A stretch of DNA of 64,000 bases from Salinimonas chungwhensis DSM 16280 (GTDB taxonomy: Bacteria > Pseudomonadota > Gammaproteobacteria > Enterobacterales > Alteromonadaceae), in contig NZ_KB899376.1 in the NCBI RefSeq assembly GCF_000378185.1, positions 88,236-152,235 of the forward strand. Direction: 5' to 3'. Of this stretch, positions 38,768 through 48,301 are shown one piece after another. The notes under the pieces are model-generated. The model was not told where the DNA came from, ran no database searches, and was given only the letters and a program-made list of their open reading frames with translations. The position numbers and the translations under genes were made by a program. Every line of letters begins with the position of its first letter. Position 1 is the stretch's first letter.

Positions 38768-41128
38768 ATGACCACTGGACCCGGCAAGGTGTCGTACTGC
38801 GCATTAATGATTACAGCACTTTCTTCTGGCGCTGGCTCAGCACAAACGCAGCCAGATGAAAACGATATTGAGATTATTGAGGTAACCGGAAAGCAGCGTG
38901 ATGCCAGGGTGCTCAATCCGGGCAGCGCTGAGGTAGACGGTTTATTTGGCGAGGCGTTGTCTATCAAAAACCTGCCCCGTGCAGCAAGTAGTTTAAGCGC
39001 TGAAGCCATGCAGACTTATAATATTGAAACCCTGCACGATATTGCTAAAGTGGCGCCCAATACCTATGCAGCCAGTGGTTTTGGCACGCCCAGTCTGCCT
39101 ACAGTAAGAGGGCAGCTTGGCGAGCTTTTTCAGGATGGTATTCGTCGCCAGGCGGGGAATAACGGCTTTGGTATTCCATTATCGTTTAATAGTGTAGGGC
39201 AGCTAACCGTTGTTAAAGGCCCGCCCACTGTCTTATTAGGCAGCACCCAGCGCAACGGTGGTTTTGTCGATATTCGCTCTAAAGTCGCTTCTACCTCAAC
39301 AGCGGGCGGTCAGGTGAAACTGCATGCTGGTCGCTGGGATGACTATGAGATTCAGGCTGACTACTCAACGCCCCTGATGCAGAACAAAACCGCGTTGCGA
39401 TTAAGCGCTCAGGTCATTGATGCCAGGTCTTTCTTCGATTTTGCTCAGACCCGTAGCGAAAACTTGTTCGCTACATTTCGGTATCAACCCGACGATTCGC
39501 TAACCTGGGACATCTCGGCGGAATATTATGATGCGGACTATCCGGATATTGCGGGTATCAACCGTCCTACTCAGGCGCTGATTGATGATGGTATATATAT
39601 TACCGGTCAGGGCCGCCAGGCTGATGGCTCATTGATTCCCGGTGCTGGTGCAGTGATTTCACCTACCGGTGAAGTTGTTATACCACGCAGTACAGTATTA
39701 ACGCACCCGGATGATATTAACGGCGCGCAAACCACAATTGTCAGAAGCAACATGGCAATGACACTTTCACCGGACATGAAACTGCGCAATATCTCCTACT
39801 ATCAGCATTTATCACGCGAAGAGATTGCCCAGAATAGTTTTGTTGAAATCATCGATGGTGCTGATACCGCGCAAAATCGTACGGAGCTTGATATTGCGCT
39901 TACTGATAAGCAACTGACGACACTGGCTTTGGATGTACGCTATAATGATGTGCTAGGTTACAGTCAGTTTACCACCGAAGCAGACAATCCTATTGATCTG
40001 ACGGGGCCTCTGCAAGATCGTGTTATTCCTCTTACGCCTTCGCAACAACAACGTCTAGTGCTGTTGAGGCCCGGTGTTTATGTTTCTCCGGGCGCGCAAT
40101 ATGACCTCAACAATGACGGCCAGGGTGACTTTAATTTATCGGATACCACTGACTCCACGACTTGGCAGACGGGCCTGGCGGTGCAGCAACAGTCGCAATG
40201 GACAAAAAGATTCTCAACGATCGCAGGGTATCGTGTGGATTTTTACGATGTCACCGCCAAAGACGGTATGCCGCCAGAAGAAGTACAGGCGGTGCCATCT
40301 GACTCGTTCAGCGATACATTACACAGCTGGCAGTTAAATGCACTTTATGCACTTAGCGACACATTAAATGTTTACGCTGCGCTGGGTAACAATGATGCGA
40401 CCTCCAACAGTATGGCAGGGGGCACTACACTGGGCGCCGACAATAAGATTGCTGCAGCAAATTTTGCCACTGACAATACACTCTACGAAATTGGCGTAAA
40501 ATTCGCGCCTGATGAGGACTTTTTTGCCGCTATGGCTGTGTTTGAACAGACTCGTAGTCTGCGCAACCGAGACGGCAGCAATACCGGAATTAAAACCAGC
40601 GGGATAGAGCTTGAAGCATTTTACCAACAGGACAATTTCTGGATAAACGGTAGTTACAGTTACCTGGATGCCCGCTATGACAATTCTGCTGCCTCTCAGG
40701 GTACCCGTAAGGTTACTGATGCGTTTGATAACAGCCGGCCAGATATTATCAATGGGACCGCAACAGGCTCTCCTTCCTTTACCGCTTTTGCGCCATCCAA
40801 CCAACGTGTTCAGGGGGTAGTGCCACAGCTTGTTGCGTTTAATGGTGGCATTGACATAACCAATACCCTGTCAATGGGAACCTCTTTTGTCTATACAAAA
40901 TCATTTCCCCTGGATTTTCTGCAGTCTGTGCATATTCGCGATCAGATACGGTGGGACCTGAACGTTGCCTATGCATTTAGCCCGGCGTTGCGTGTACGTA
41001 TTGATGTTATGAATGTCACCGATGAAGAAAACTGGCAGCCGGTATTTGAGGGAGGCTACTTTGGGGCCACTCTGGTAATGCCTGAACTACCCCGTCATGC
41101 CAGTGCGACATTGCAGTACAATTTTTAA
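38768..41128 (+). CDS. TonB-dependent outer-membrane receptor
   Basis: 786 residues. A signal peptide ends near AGSAQ, a TonB-box-like segment (IEIIEVTG) follows, then the plug domain (about 60-185: SSLSAEAMQTYNIETL, VVKGPPTVLLG) and a beta-barrel of about 22 strands ending in the terminal Phe of SATLQYNF needed for insertion. The plug's layout is of the siderophore-receptor type, but no ligand can be read. It begins an eight-gene, same-strand cluster; the next gene starts 15 bp later. This suggests that its ligand is what the YnjBCD importer or the redox enzymes handle. Confidence 0.93.
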   Translation: MTTGPGKVSYCALMITALSSGAGSAQTQPDENDIEIIEVTGKQRDARVLNPGSAEVDGLFGEALSIKNLPRAASSLSAEAMQTYNIETLHDIAKVAPNTYAASGFGTPSLPTVRGQLGELFQDGIRRQAGNNGFGIPLSFNSVGQLTVVKGPPTVLLGSTQRNGGFVDIRSKVASTSTAGGQVKLHAGRWDDYEIQADYSTPLMQNKTALRLSAQVIDARSFFDFAQTRSENLFATFRYQPDDSLTWDISAEYYDADYPDIAGINRPTQALIDDGIYITGQGRQADGSLIPGAGAVISPTGEVVIPRSTVLTHPDDINGAQTTIVRSNMAMTLSPDMKLRNISYYQHLSREEIAQNSFVEIIDGADTAQNRTELDIALTDKQLTTLALDVRYNDVLGYSQFTTEADNPIDLTGPLQDRVIPLTPSQQQRLVLLRPGVYVSPGAQYDLNNDGQGDFNLSDTTDSTTWQTGLAVQQQSQWTKRFSTIAGYRVDFYDVTAKDGMPPEEVQAVPSDSFSDTLHSWQLNALYALSDTLNVYAALGNNDATSNSMAGGTTLGADNKIAAANFATDNTLYEIGVKFAPDEDFFAAMAVFEQTRSLRNRDGSNTGIKTSGIELEAFYQQDNFWINGSYSYLDARYDNSAASQGTRKVTDAFDNSRPDIINGTATGSPSFTAFAPSNQRVQGVVPQLVAFNGGIDITNTLSMGTSFVYTKSFPLDFLQSVHIRDQIRWDLNVAYAFSPALRVRIDVMNVTDEENWQPVFEGGYFGATLVMPELPRHASATLQYNF

Positions 41129-41143
41129 TACCGGGAGACAACA

Positions 41144-43297
41144 ATGTTAAAAAAAGCCGGGTTACTGGCCATATTCGTGCTGCTTATCAGTGTATTTTTC
41201 TACTTCGATCTGGACCGGTATTTTACCCTCAGTGAGCTGAAATCATCGATGGGAGAGTTTCACCAGATTATTGAACAGAACCCTGTTTATAGTGCCGTCA
41301 TATTTTTTTGCATCTACGTAGTGGCTACGGCCCTGTCTTTACCGGGTGCGGCGATTTTAACCCTTGCTGCAGGCGCGATGTTTGGTTTATGGCAAGGCTT
41401 GCTGCTGGCCTCTTTTGCCTCGTCATTGGGCGCTACTCTGGCTTTTTTAAGCGCGCGGTTCATCTTTCGCAGCAGTGTTAAAAAACGTTTTGCAGAAAAA
41501 CTCGATAAAATTGACCGGGGTATAGAGAAACAAGGCGCGTTTTACTTATTTACCCTACGGCTGGTGCCGATATTCCCTTTTTTTCTTATCAACCTGGCGA
41601 TGGGGCTCACCAGCCTGAAAACCTGGACATTTTATTGGGTCAGCCAGATTGGTATGTTGGCGGGCACACTGGTTTATGTCAACGCGGGAACCCAGCTTGC
41701 TCAGGTGGATAGCCTGTCTGCCATTATTTCCGGTGACCTGATCTTAAGCTTTGTACTACTTGGGCTCTTTCCCTGGATAGCCAAGGGGATCGTTGCGCTG
41801 GTCAATCGCCGTCGTGTGTATCAGGGCTACACGCGTCCCAAACAGTTCGATAGAAATCTGATTGTTATCGGTGCCGGCGCCGGAGGCCTGGTTACGGCCT
41901 ATATCGGCGCAACCGTAAAAGCCAGCGTGACGCTGGTGGAAGCTAACGAGATGGGCGGTGATTGCTTAAATTACGGTTGCGTGCCAAGCAAAGCGCTGAT
42001 AAAAACGGCGAAAGTGGCTCATCAATCCCGACATGCCAGTATTTATGGCCTGGCTGATCGTGACCCGCAAATTCCTTTTGCAGATGTTATCAGGCGGGTT
42101 CACAGCATTATTGTAGCCATTGCACCTAACGATAGCGTTGAGCGGTATAGCAAGCTGGGGGTGGATGTAGAAAAGGGATATGCGCGCATTGTGGATCCCT
42201 GGAGGGTAGAAATAACCCGGGCCGACGGTGATGTCATTACCCTGACAACACGCAGTATTGTGATCGCGACCGGGGCAAGGCCGTATGTTCCGCCGCTGCC
42301 CGGCATAGAACAAAGCGGCTATGTCACCTCTGATACGTTGTGGAGTAAATTTTCGGCATTACCAAAAGCACCCGAGAAACTGATTGTACTGGGTGGCGGC
42401 CCCATTGGTTGTGAAATGGCCCAGGCCTTTGCCCGTTTAGGCAGTCAAGTCACGCTGGTGGAACAGGCCGGACAATTAATGGGTAAAGAAGATAAAGAGG
42501 TGGCGGATTTTGTCAGACAAACACTGCTCGAGAATGGCGTAAACGTACTGACCGCTCACCGCGCTGAAAAATTCAATTCTGATGGTGATGGACGCTACCT
42601 AGAAACGTCCGTTGAGGGGCAGCCGAAAAAACTGTATTACAGCGAAATTATCATTGCAGTGGGCCGCCAGGCTCGTTTGGAGGGCTTCGGACTTGAGGCG
42701 TTGGGGATCCAATGTAAGCGCACCATAGAGGCTGACGCGTTTTTGCAAACCAAATTCCCCAATATTTACGCAGCCGGCGATGTTGTTGGCCCATATCAGT
42801 TTACCCATGTAGCCTCTCACCAGGCGTGGTATGCCGCAGTCAACGCGTTATTTGGTACGTTTAAACGATTTAAGGTCGATTACCGCGTTATCCCATGGAC
42901 TACCTTTGTTGATCCGGAAGTGGCGCGGGTAGGCCTTAGTGAGCGTGAAGCGACCGAGCAGAATGTGGCGTTTGAAATCACGCGTTACGACTTCAGTGAG
43001 CTGGATCGGGCTGTGACGGAAAGTGCGGGGCGGGGCTATATTAAAGTGCTCACAAAAGAAGGCAAAGATGACATTCTTGGTGTCACTATTATCAGTGAAC
43101 ATGCCGGCGATCTAATTGCAGAGTTTGTTCTTGCCATGAAACACGGGCTTGGACTCAATAAGATTCTGGGCACCATCCATGCCTATCCAACCTGGGCCGA
43201 AGGAGCAAAATATGCTGCTGGTAACTGGAAGCGTGCGCATGCGCCGAAACGCTTACTTAGCTATGTGGAAAAGTATCACAAATGGCGCCGAGGTTAA
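41144..43297 (+). CDS. TVP38/TMEM64 membrane domain fused to a FAD disulfide reductase
   Basis: 717 residues. The first 225 or so form a DedA/TVP38-type membrane domain (LPGAAILTLAAGAMFG, FLSARFIFR, FTLRLVPIFPFFLINL). A soluble pyridine-nucleotide disulfide oxidoreductase of the MerA/dihydrolipoamide dehydrogenase type follows: FAD loop IGAGAGG, redox Cys274/Cys279 in GGDCLNYGCVPSK, NAD loop GGGPIGCEMAQAF, YAAGDVVG, and C-terminal HAYPTWAEG with the His-Glu pair. No N-terminal MerA-type metal-binding domain and no C-terminal Cys pair are seen, so mercuric reduction is not indicated. The membrane tether is the unusual feature. Operon position links it to uptake. Confidence 0.92.
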   Translation: MLKKAGLLAIFVLLISVFFYFDLDRYFTLSELKSSMGEFHQIIEQNPVYSAVIFFCIYVVATALSLPGAAILTLAAGAMFGLWQGLLLASFASSLGATLAFLSARFIFRSSVKKRFAEKLDKIDRGIEKQGAFYLFTLRLVPIFPFFLINLAMGLTSLKTWTFYWVSQIGMLAGTLVYVNAGTQLAQVDSLSAIISGDLILSFVLLGLFPWIAKGIVALVNRRRVYQGYTRPKQFDRNLIVIGAGAGGLVTAYIGATVKASVTLVEANEMGGDCLNYGCVPSKALIKTAKVAHQSRHASIYGLADRDPQIPFADVIRRVHSIIVAIAPNDSVERYSKLGVDVEKGYARIVDPWRVEITRADGDVITLTTRSIVIATGARPYVPPLPGIEQSGYVTSDTLWSKFSALPKAPEKLIVLGGGPIGCEMAQAFARLGSQVTLVEQAGQLMGKEDKEVADFVRQTLLENGVNVLTAHRAEKFNSDGDGRYLETSVEGQPKKLYYSEIIIAVGRQARLEGFGLEALGIQCKRTIEADAFLQTKFPNIYAAGDVVGPYQFTHVASHQAWYAAVNALFGTFKRFKVDYRVIPWTTFVDPEVARVGLSEREATEQNVAFEITRYDFSELDRAVTESAGRGYIKVLTKEGKDDILGVTIISEHAGDLIAEFVLAMKHGLGLNKILGTIHAYPTWAEGAKYAAGNWKRAHAPKRLLSYVEKYHKWRRG

Positions 43298-43318
43298 GCG
43301 GCGAAAAATGGATATACG

Positions 43319-44158
43319 ATGAAAAACATACATTTCTTTTTAGCGTTACCACTATTTATCCTGACTAGTCTGGAGATCATGGCTGATGAAACCGACTTGC
43401 ATCAACTCTGGGATCAGCAGCTTGAGCAGTATGTCGCCTATTCACCTGATGAGGGGCCCAGCGCTGTGGTGAATTACAAAAAATGGGGGCAAAACACTGG
43501 CCCATTACAGCGTTACCTCGAGACATTGGAAAATATTTCAGTAAAACAATATAAAAGGTGGCCAGAGGCAAAACAGCTGGCGTTTTTGATCAACGCCTAT
43601 AATGCCTACACGGTGAATCTGGTGTTAAGCCACTATTCACAAATTGATTCGATTAAAGATATCGGCAGCTTGTGGTCATCACCCTGGGACATCGAAGTGG
43701 GGAACCTGCTAGGTAAATCGCGCACCCTGGATGATATTGAGCACGGCATGATTCGCGGCACGATTGACGGCCTGAAGCGCGAAGGATTTAACGGGTTTAA
43801 TGAACCGCGCATTCATTTTGCGGTTAATTGTGCCAGTCGCAGCTGCCCGCCGCTGCGACAAGAAGCGTATACAGGACACTCACTGGATCGACAGTTGGAA
43901 GCACAGACGAAGCAGTTTCTGGGCAATACCAGAGAAAATCGCTATACAGATGGCCAGCTTGAAGTATCCAAGATTTTTGATTGGTATCGTGATGATTTTA
44001 CTGCTGGTTGGAAAGGCGCTTCTTCGCTTAATGACTTTTTTCTCTTGTACGCAGATACTCTGAATATGGACGCAGAGGCCGAAAGTGCGCTAAAGAATAA
44101 TGCTGTGGCAGTTACCTTTAACGACTACAACTGGGCACTGAATGATAAGGTGGATTAG
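43319..44158 (+). CDS. DUF547 domain protein, exported
   Basis: 279 residues. An N-terminal signal peptide ends near EIMAD. The DUF547 core follows: FLINAYNAYTVNLVL, IHFAVNCASRSCPPLR with its two Cys, and the C-terminal KIFDWYRDDF. The family is widespread and uncharacterised. Conserved Cys and His residues hint at metal or redox chemistry (inference). The start is 21 bp after the reductase, and its 3' end overlaps ynjB by 17 bp, so expression is coupled. Confidence 0.9.
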   Translation: MKNIHFFLALPLFILTSLEIMADETDLHQLWDQQLEQYVAYSPDEGPSAVVNYKKWGQNTGPLQRYLETLENISVKQYKRWPEAKQLAFLINAYNAYTVNLVLSHYSQIDSIKDIGSLWSSPWDIEVGNLLGKSRTLDDIEHGMIRGTIDGLKREGFNGFNEPRIHFAVNCASRSCPPLRQEAYTGHSLDRQLEAQTKQFLGNTRENRYTDGQLEVSKIFDWYRDDFTAGWKGASSLNDFFLLYADTLNMDAEAESALKNNAVAVTFNDYNWALNDKVD

Positions 44159-45305
44159 CGGCCTGCTGATAATTAATGGTTTGATATGGCCAACCCATGC
44201 CGAGACCCTACAGTTTTACGCCTGGGGGGGGAGCCCGCAGGTTAATCAGTATCTGGAATGGGTGTCTGAGCAGACCCAGCAACAGTTTGACATAACCGTT
44301 AATCACGTAAAGCTTGCAGATACCAGTGATGCAGTCTCCCGTGTGCTTGCCGAAAAAGCCGCTGGCAACCATAGCAACGGTAACGTGGATCTCATCTGGA
44401 TCAATGGTGAAAACTTTGCAGCCATGGACAAACACGGCTTACTGCACAAAAACTGGGTCAGCGAGTTAGCCCATTTCACGCTAACCAACCCGACCAGAAA
44501 TCGTAATATGACGATGGATTTCGGGATACCTACAAACGGGCAGGAGGCTCCCTGGGGCAAAGCGGCAATGGTCTTTTATTTTAATCAACGCTATTTGTCG
44601 CGGCCGCCGGCGAATGCCTCAGCGCTACTTGCGTTCGCGCGTCAGCATCCCGGCCGTTTTGCGTACCCCTTGCCCACAGATTACCTGGGCATTAGTTTTA
44701 TCAAGTACATCGCACTGACGCTGTCGACGATTGAAAAAGAGCAGCTTTACCAACCGGTCACTGAATCGGCGCTTGATGCGGTGACCGTGCCCTTGTTTGA
44801 TTATCTGGATAAGCTGCACCCTTACCTCTGGCAGCAGGGAGAATTTTTTGTTCGTCAGGCGTCCAGATTACAACAGTTGTTTGCTGATAATTCTCTTTTA
44901 TTGTCTTTTTCATTTACTGCCGCCGAAATACCTGCGGCGGTGTCCCGCTATGACTTACCCCTTAGCACGCGTACTTATGCCATGCAGGATGGTAGCCTTT
45001 CGAATGTACATTTTATCGGTATTACCTATAACAGTGCGCATAAGTCTGATGCTATGAAAGTGGTCAATTTTCTTTTGTCACCGCAGGCGCAGGCGAAAAA
45101 GCAGCGGGTGTCTGTCTGGGGTGATGAAACCGTGCTGGATATGACGCGTTTGACCCAAGACCAGCAAAAACTGTTTGCGGTCGACAACCGGCACCCGTCC
45201 TCGCTCCCTCCGGCAGGGCACCATGTTTTGCTTGCAGAGCCCCATACCAGCTGGACTGATGCATTACGCAAAGCATGGTTTGCACGTTATGGTGAGCACC
45301 TTTAA
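44142..45305 (+). CDS. ynjB: YnjB-type ABC transporter periplasmic binding protein
   Basis: 387 residues. A signal peptide (to THAE) precedes a periplasmic binding fold of the COG4134/YnjB type: LQFYAWGGSPQVNQYL at the start, VDLIWINGENFAAM in the middle, and FAYPLPTDYLG. In E. coli the ynjBCD system is uncharacterised and has been linked by annotation to thiamine-type transporters. Its stop overlaps the permease ATG by 1 bp. The substrate is unknown. Confidence 0.9.
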   Translation: MIRWISGLLIINGLIWPTHAETLQFYAWGGSPQVNQYLEWVSEQTQQQFDITVNHVKLADTSDAVSRVLAEKAAGNHSNGNVDLIWINGENFAAMDKHGLLHKNWVSELAHFTLTNPTRNRNMTMDFGIPTNGQEAPWGKAAMVFYFNQRYLSRPPANASALLAFARQHPGRFAYPLPTDYLGISFIKYIALTLSTIEKEQLYQPVTESALDAVTVPLFDYLDKLHPYLWQQGEFFVRQASRLQQLFADNSLLLSFSFTAAEIPAAVSRYDLPLSTRTYAMQDGSLSNVHFIGITYNSAHKSDAMKVVNFLLSPQAQAKKQRVSVWGDETVLDMTRLTQDQQKLFAVDNRHPSSLPPAGHHVLLAEPHTSWTDALRKAWFARYGEHL

Positions 45306-47011
45306 TGTTTGCAGCAACGTTAAGTTTGTCTCGCTGGATATTTATACTCGCACTGATTGTGCCGGTAGGGGCAGGCGTGCTCGGCGTCATTTTGCCTGCA
45401 TTGTCGTATTTTCCGGCCATCGGCGAAACAGAATTTTCGTTAGATGCTTTTGATGCACTGGGCGCGGTGCAATCGCTGCCGTACATGATCGCATTGTCGT
45501 TATTTACTGGCCTTAGCGCTACCTTTCTTGCTTTATTCGGTACGCTGGCTATGCTCGCTGTGTTTTATCAGACAACTGGTTTGCAGTGGATTCAGCGATT
45601 ACTCAGCCCGGTGCTGGTCATTCCACACGCTGCTGCAGCTATTGCCGTGGGGTTTCTTATTGCCCCTTCCGGATGGCCTGTACGTCTGATCTCGCCCGCG
45701 CTGACCGGCTGGAGCCTGCCTCCGGTTTTCTCGCCTCTTCACGATGCAATGGGTATTGCCGTAATTGTGGCACTAACACTCAAAGCACTGCCGTTTATTT
45801 TATTAATGGCCTTAAGTGTGCTTGCCCAGCCCCATTTATCGGCACGTTTGAACAAGCAATTAAACCTTGCTGTTACCATGGGCTACCACCCTGCCAGCAC
45901 ATTTTTGAAAGTGGCCTGGCCGATGTTATATCCGGCGATTAGGTTGCCGGTAATTGCTATGCTGGCTTTTGCCACTGCCAATGTGGAAATTCCGCTGGTG
46001 CTGGGTCCGGGATCCCCACCGACCCTGGCGGTGGCGGTTTTACAGTGGTTTAATCATATTGATATCACAATGCGGTTACAGGCCAGTGCTGCCGCTTGCC
46101 TGCAAGTTGTTGTTACCTGTAGCGCGGTTCTGTTCTGGTTGTTAAGCGAACGCGTGGGTGCCGGTTTGATATCGCGCTGGCAGCTTGATGGTAACAGAGT
46201 CACAGCAGCAAGGACGCTTAAAGGCGTGGCGGTAGTTACCGTTTTGGGTATTCTGACGGCCGTAATGCTGATGCTGGCTAGCCTGACAGTGTGGTCGTTT
46301 GCTGCTCACTGGCCTTTTCCGCAAGCATTACCCGATGCTATCACCGTGCTGCACTGGGCAAGCGGCTTAACCTCAATGCAAACGCCCCTGACCAATACGT
46401 TGCTGCTGGCGGTTCCGGTCAGCCTCGGCGCGGTGTTGCTAAGCATACTGGTGCTTGAATATGAAAAACAGCGAGATCATTGCAGTAAGCTGACAGATAA
46501 AGTCAGCGGCGATCTGTTATTGTTTATTCCCCTGTTGATCCCCGGGGTAGCTTTTTTGTTTGGATTGACATGGCTGGCGCAGCTTGCGCAAGCAGGCCAG
46601 TGGTTACCTACCTATGTGAGCCATTTTGTCTACGTGCTGCCCTACGTGTTTCTTTCTCTTGCCGTGGCCTACCGACGCTTTGACGAACGTTATCGTTATG
46701 TTGCCTACGGGTTGGGCGCATCACCTTATAATGTGTTCGTCCGGGTGACTCTGCCGCTATTGTCAGCGCCCATTGCGATAGCATTCGCCCTGGGCCTGGC
46801 AATCAGTTTCAGTCAGTATCTGGCAACACTACTGCCAGGCGCCGGAGCCATTGCGACTATTACGACAGAATCCGTAGCAGTAAGTGCCGGAGGGAGTCGT
46901 CGACTAAGTGCGGTTTACACATTAATGCAGATGATATTGCCCTTAGCCGGCTTTGTTCTGGCCTGGTGGTTGCCCGCCAAATGGTTTAATCCTGCGGTTC
47001 ATAGCCGATAA
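45305..47011 (+). CDS. ynjC: YnjC-type ABC transporter fused permease
   Basis: 568 residues with about twelve membrane helices in two permease halves. Each half carries an EAA-type coupling loop, seen as LAVTMGYHPASTFLKVAWP in the first and VAYGLGASPYNVFVRVTLP in the second. It pairs with YnjB and YnjD. The one-gene, two-half layout matches YnjC of E. coli. Starts 1 bp inside the end of ynjB. Confidence 0.9.
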   Translation: MFAATLSLSRWIFILALIVPVGAGVLGVILPALSYFPAIGETEFSLDAFDALGAVQSLPYMIALSLFTGLSATFLALFGTLAMLAVFYQTTGLQWIQRLLSPVLVIPHAAAAIAVGFLIAPSGWPVRLISPALTGWSLPPVFSPLHDAMGIAVIVALTLKALPFILLMALSVLAQPHLSARLNKQLNLAVTMGYHPASTFLKVAWPMLYPAIRLPVIAMLAFATANVEIPLVLGPGSPPTLAVAVLQWFNHIDITMRLQASAAACLQVVVTCSAVLFWLLSERVGAGLISRWQLDGNRVTAARTLKGVAVVTVLGILTAVMLMLASLTVWSFAAHWPFPQALPDAITVLHWASGLTSMQTPLTNTLLLAVPVSLGAVLLSILVLEYEKQRDHCSKLTDKVSGDLLLFIPLLIPGVAFLFGLTWLAQLAQAGQWLPTYVSHFVYVLPYVFLSLAVAYRRFDERYRYVAYGLGASPYNVFVRVTLPLLSAPIAIAFALGLAISFSQYLATLLPGAGAIATITTESVAVSAGGSRRLSAVYTLMQMILPLAGFVLAWWLPAKWFNPAVHSR

Positions 47012-47018
47012 GGAAAGT

Positions 47019-47663
47019 ATGAAATTAAATGCACTGATACTTGACGAGGTGGAGGTAATCAATAACCACCATCGCCTGATTCGCGTAAATACCCGGGTAT
47101 CTGCGGGTAGCGTATTAACAATTATGGGGCCCTCTGGCGTGGGTAAATCTCTGTTACTATCGGCTATCGCCGGTGTCTTACCGGCACCGTTCAGGCAACA
47201 GGGCACTATCAAGATTGGTGATCAGGACATAACAGCGCTGCCTGCCCACAGGCGAGGATTGGGTATACTATATCAGGACCCGCTTTTATTTGAGCATCTG
47301 AGCGTGGCGCAGAATATCATTTTCGGCATGCCCCCCGGTACAAATAAGTACGTTCAGGCAGAAGAGCTGTTAGCTGGGGTGGGTCTTGAAAATTATGGCA
47401 GAAAAGCGGTTCAAACCCTTTCCGGTGGTCAACAGGCCAGGGTGGCCTTATTGCGTACTCTGGCCGCACAACCTCGGGCGGTATTGCTGGATGAGCCATT
47501 TAGTAAGCTGGATATGCAGACCAGAGCGCAGACCAGGAAGTGGGTATTTGATACCATCAGGCAAAACAAATTACCCTGTATTATGGTAACCCATGACGAG
47601 CAGGATGCTCGTGCCGCTGAAGGCGAGGTGGTAACCGTAAGCAACTCAACAGAGACCATCTGA
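47019..47663 (+). CDS. ynjD: YnjD-type ABC transporter ATP-binding protein
   Basis: 214 residues. Walker A is MGPSGVGKS, the ABC signature LSGGQQARVALLRTL, Walker B VLLDEPFSKLD, and the switch His is in IMVTHDEQDA. It energises YnjC. The start is ATG 47019, behind AAGGA; the frame is open further upstream but overlaps ynjC. The small size fits the family. Confidence 0.93.
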   Translation: MKLNALILDEVEVINNHHRLIRVNTRVSAGSVLTIMGPSGVGKSLLLSAIAGVLPAPFRQQGTIKIGDQDITALPAHRRGLGILYQDPLLFEHLSVAQNIIFGMPPGTNKYVQAEELLAGVGLENYGRKAVQTLSGGQQARVALLRTLAAQPRAVLLDEPFSKLDMQTRAQTRKWVFDTIRQNKLPCIMVTHDEQDARAAEGEVVTVSNSTETI

Positions 47664-47674
47664 GGGAGTCAACT

Positions 47675-48301
47675 ATGCTAGATGCGCGTATTACACCAGT
47701 GTTAAAGCCATTGCTTCGGCCCATGGTGAAGCGTCTGCATTATTATGGTATCAGTGCTGATAATGTCACGTTGGCAGGTTTTATCATCGGTATAGCGGCG
47801 GTGCCAGCTATTGTCTATGGCCAGTTTATGCTGGCGCTACTTTTTGTGAGTCTGAATCGCTTATGTGATGGGCTTGATGGTGAGCTGGCCCGGTACAGCC
47901 AGAGCAGTTCCAGTGCCGGAGGCTATCTGGACATTTGCCTCGATTTTCTGTTTTATGCCACCATTCCGCTGGCTTTCGGCATAGCGAATCCCGTTGAGTG
48001 GGGGGTGCCGGCCCTGGTGCTATTGTGCGCATTTATCGGCACCGGCAGTAGTTTTCTGGCTTTTGCGGTGTCAGCTGAAAAATACCAGATCACCCGGCCA
48101 CAGTTCACCCATAAAAGCTTTTACTACATGCAGGGATTAACGGAAGGGACAGAGACTATAGTATTTTTTATAGTCATCTGTATCTGGCCACAGTGGTTTA
48201 CTGTTTTGGCATACATCTTTGCGATGGCATGTTTTATTACTGTATTTACACGAATTTATGGTGGGTATCAGACACTTAGTCGGATAAAAAAAGATGAATG
48301 A
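47675..48301 (+). CDS. ynjF: YnjF-like CDP-alcohol phosphatidyltransferase
   Basis: 208 residues, about six membrane helices. The catalytic motif D-xx-DG-xx-AR-x8-G-xxx-D-xxx-D is complete in the segment starting DGLDGELARY and ending at CLD. Such enzymes move a phosphatidyl group from CDP-diacylglycerol to an alcohol. The alcohol is unknown. Its presence next to ynjBCD repeats the E. coli ynjBCDEF order, but ynjE (sulfurtransferase) is absent. Overlaps the next gene by 8 bp. Confidence 0.9.
   Translation: MLDARITPVLKPLLRPMVKRLHYYGISADNVTLAGFIIGIAAVPAIVYGQFMLALLFVSLNRLCDGLDGELARYSQSSSSAGGYLDICLDFLFYATIPLAFGIANPVEWGVPALVLLCAFIGTGSSFLAFAVSAEKYQITRPQFTHKSFYYMQGLTEGTETIVFFIVICIWPQWFTVLAYIFAMACFITVFTRIYGGYQTLSRIKKDE

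Noticed and set aside
41144..43297. Mercuric reductase
   Set aside because: The flavin core resembles MerA, but the N-terminal metal-binding domain, the C-terminal Cys pair and any mer neighbours are missing.
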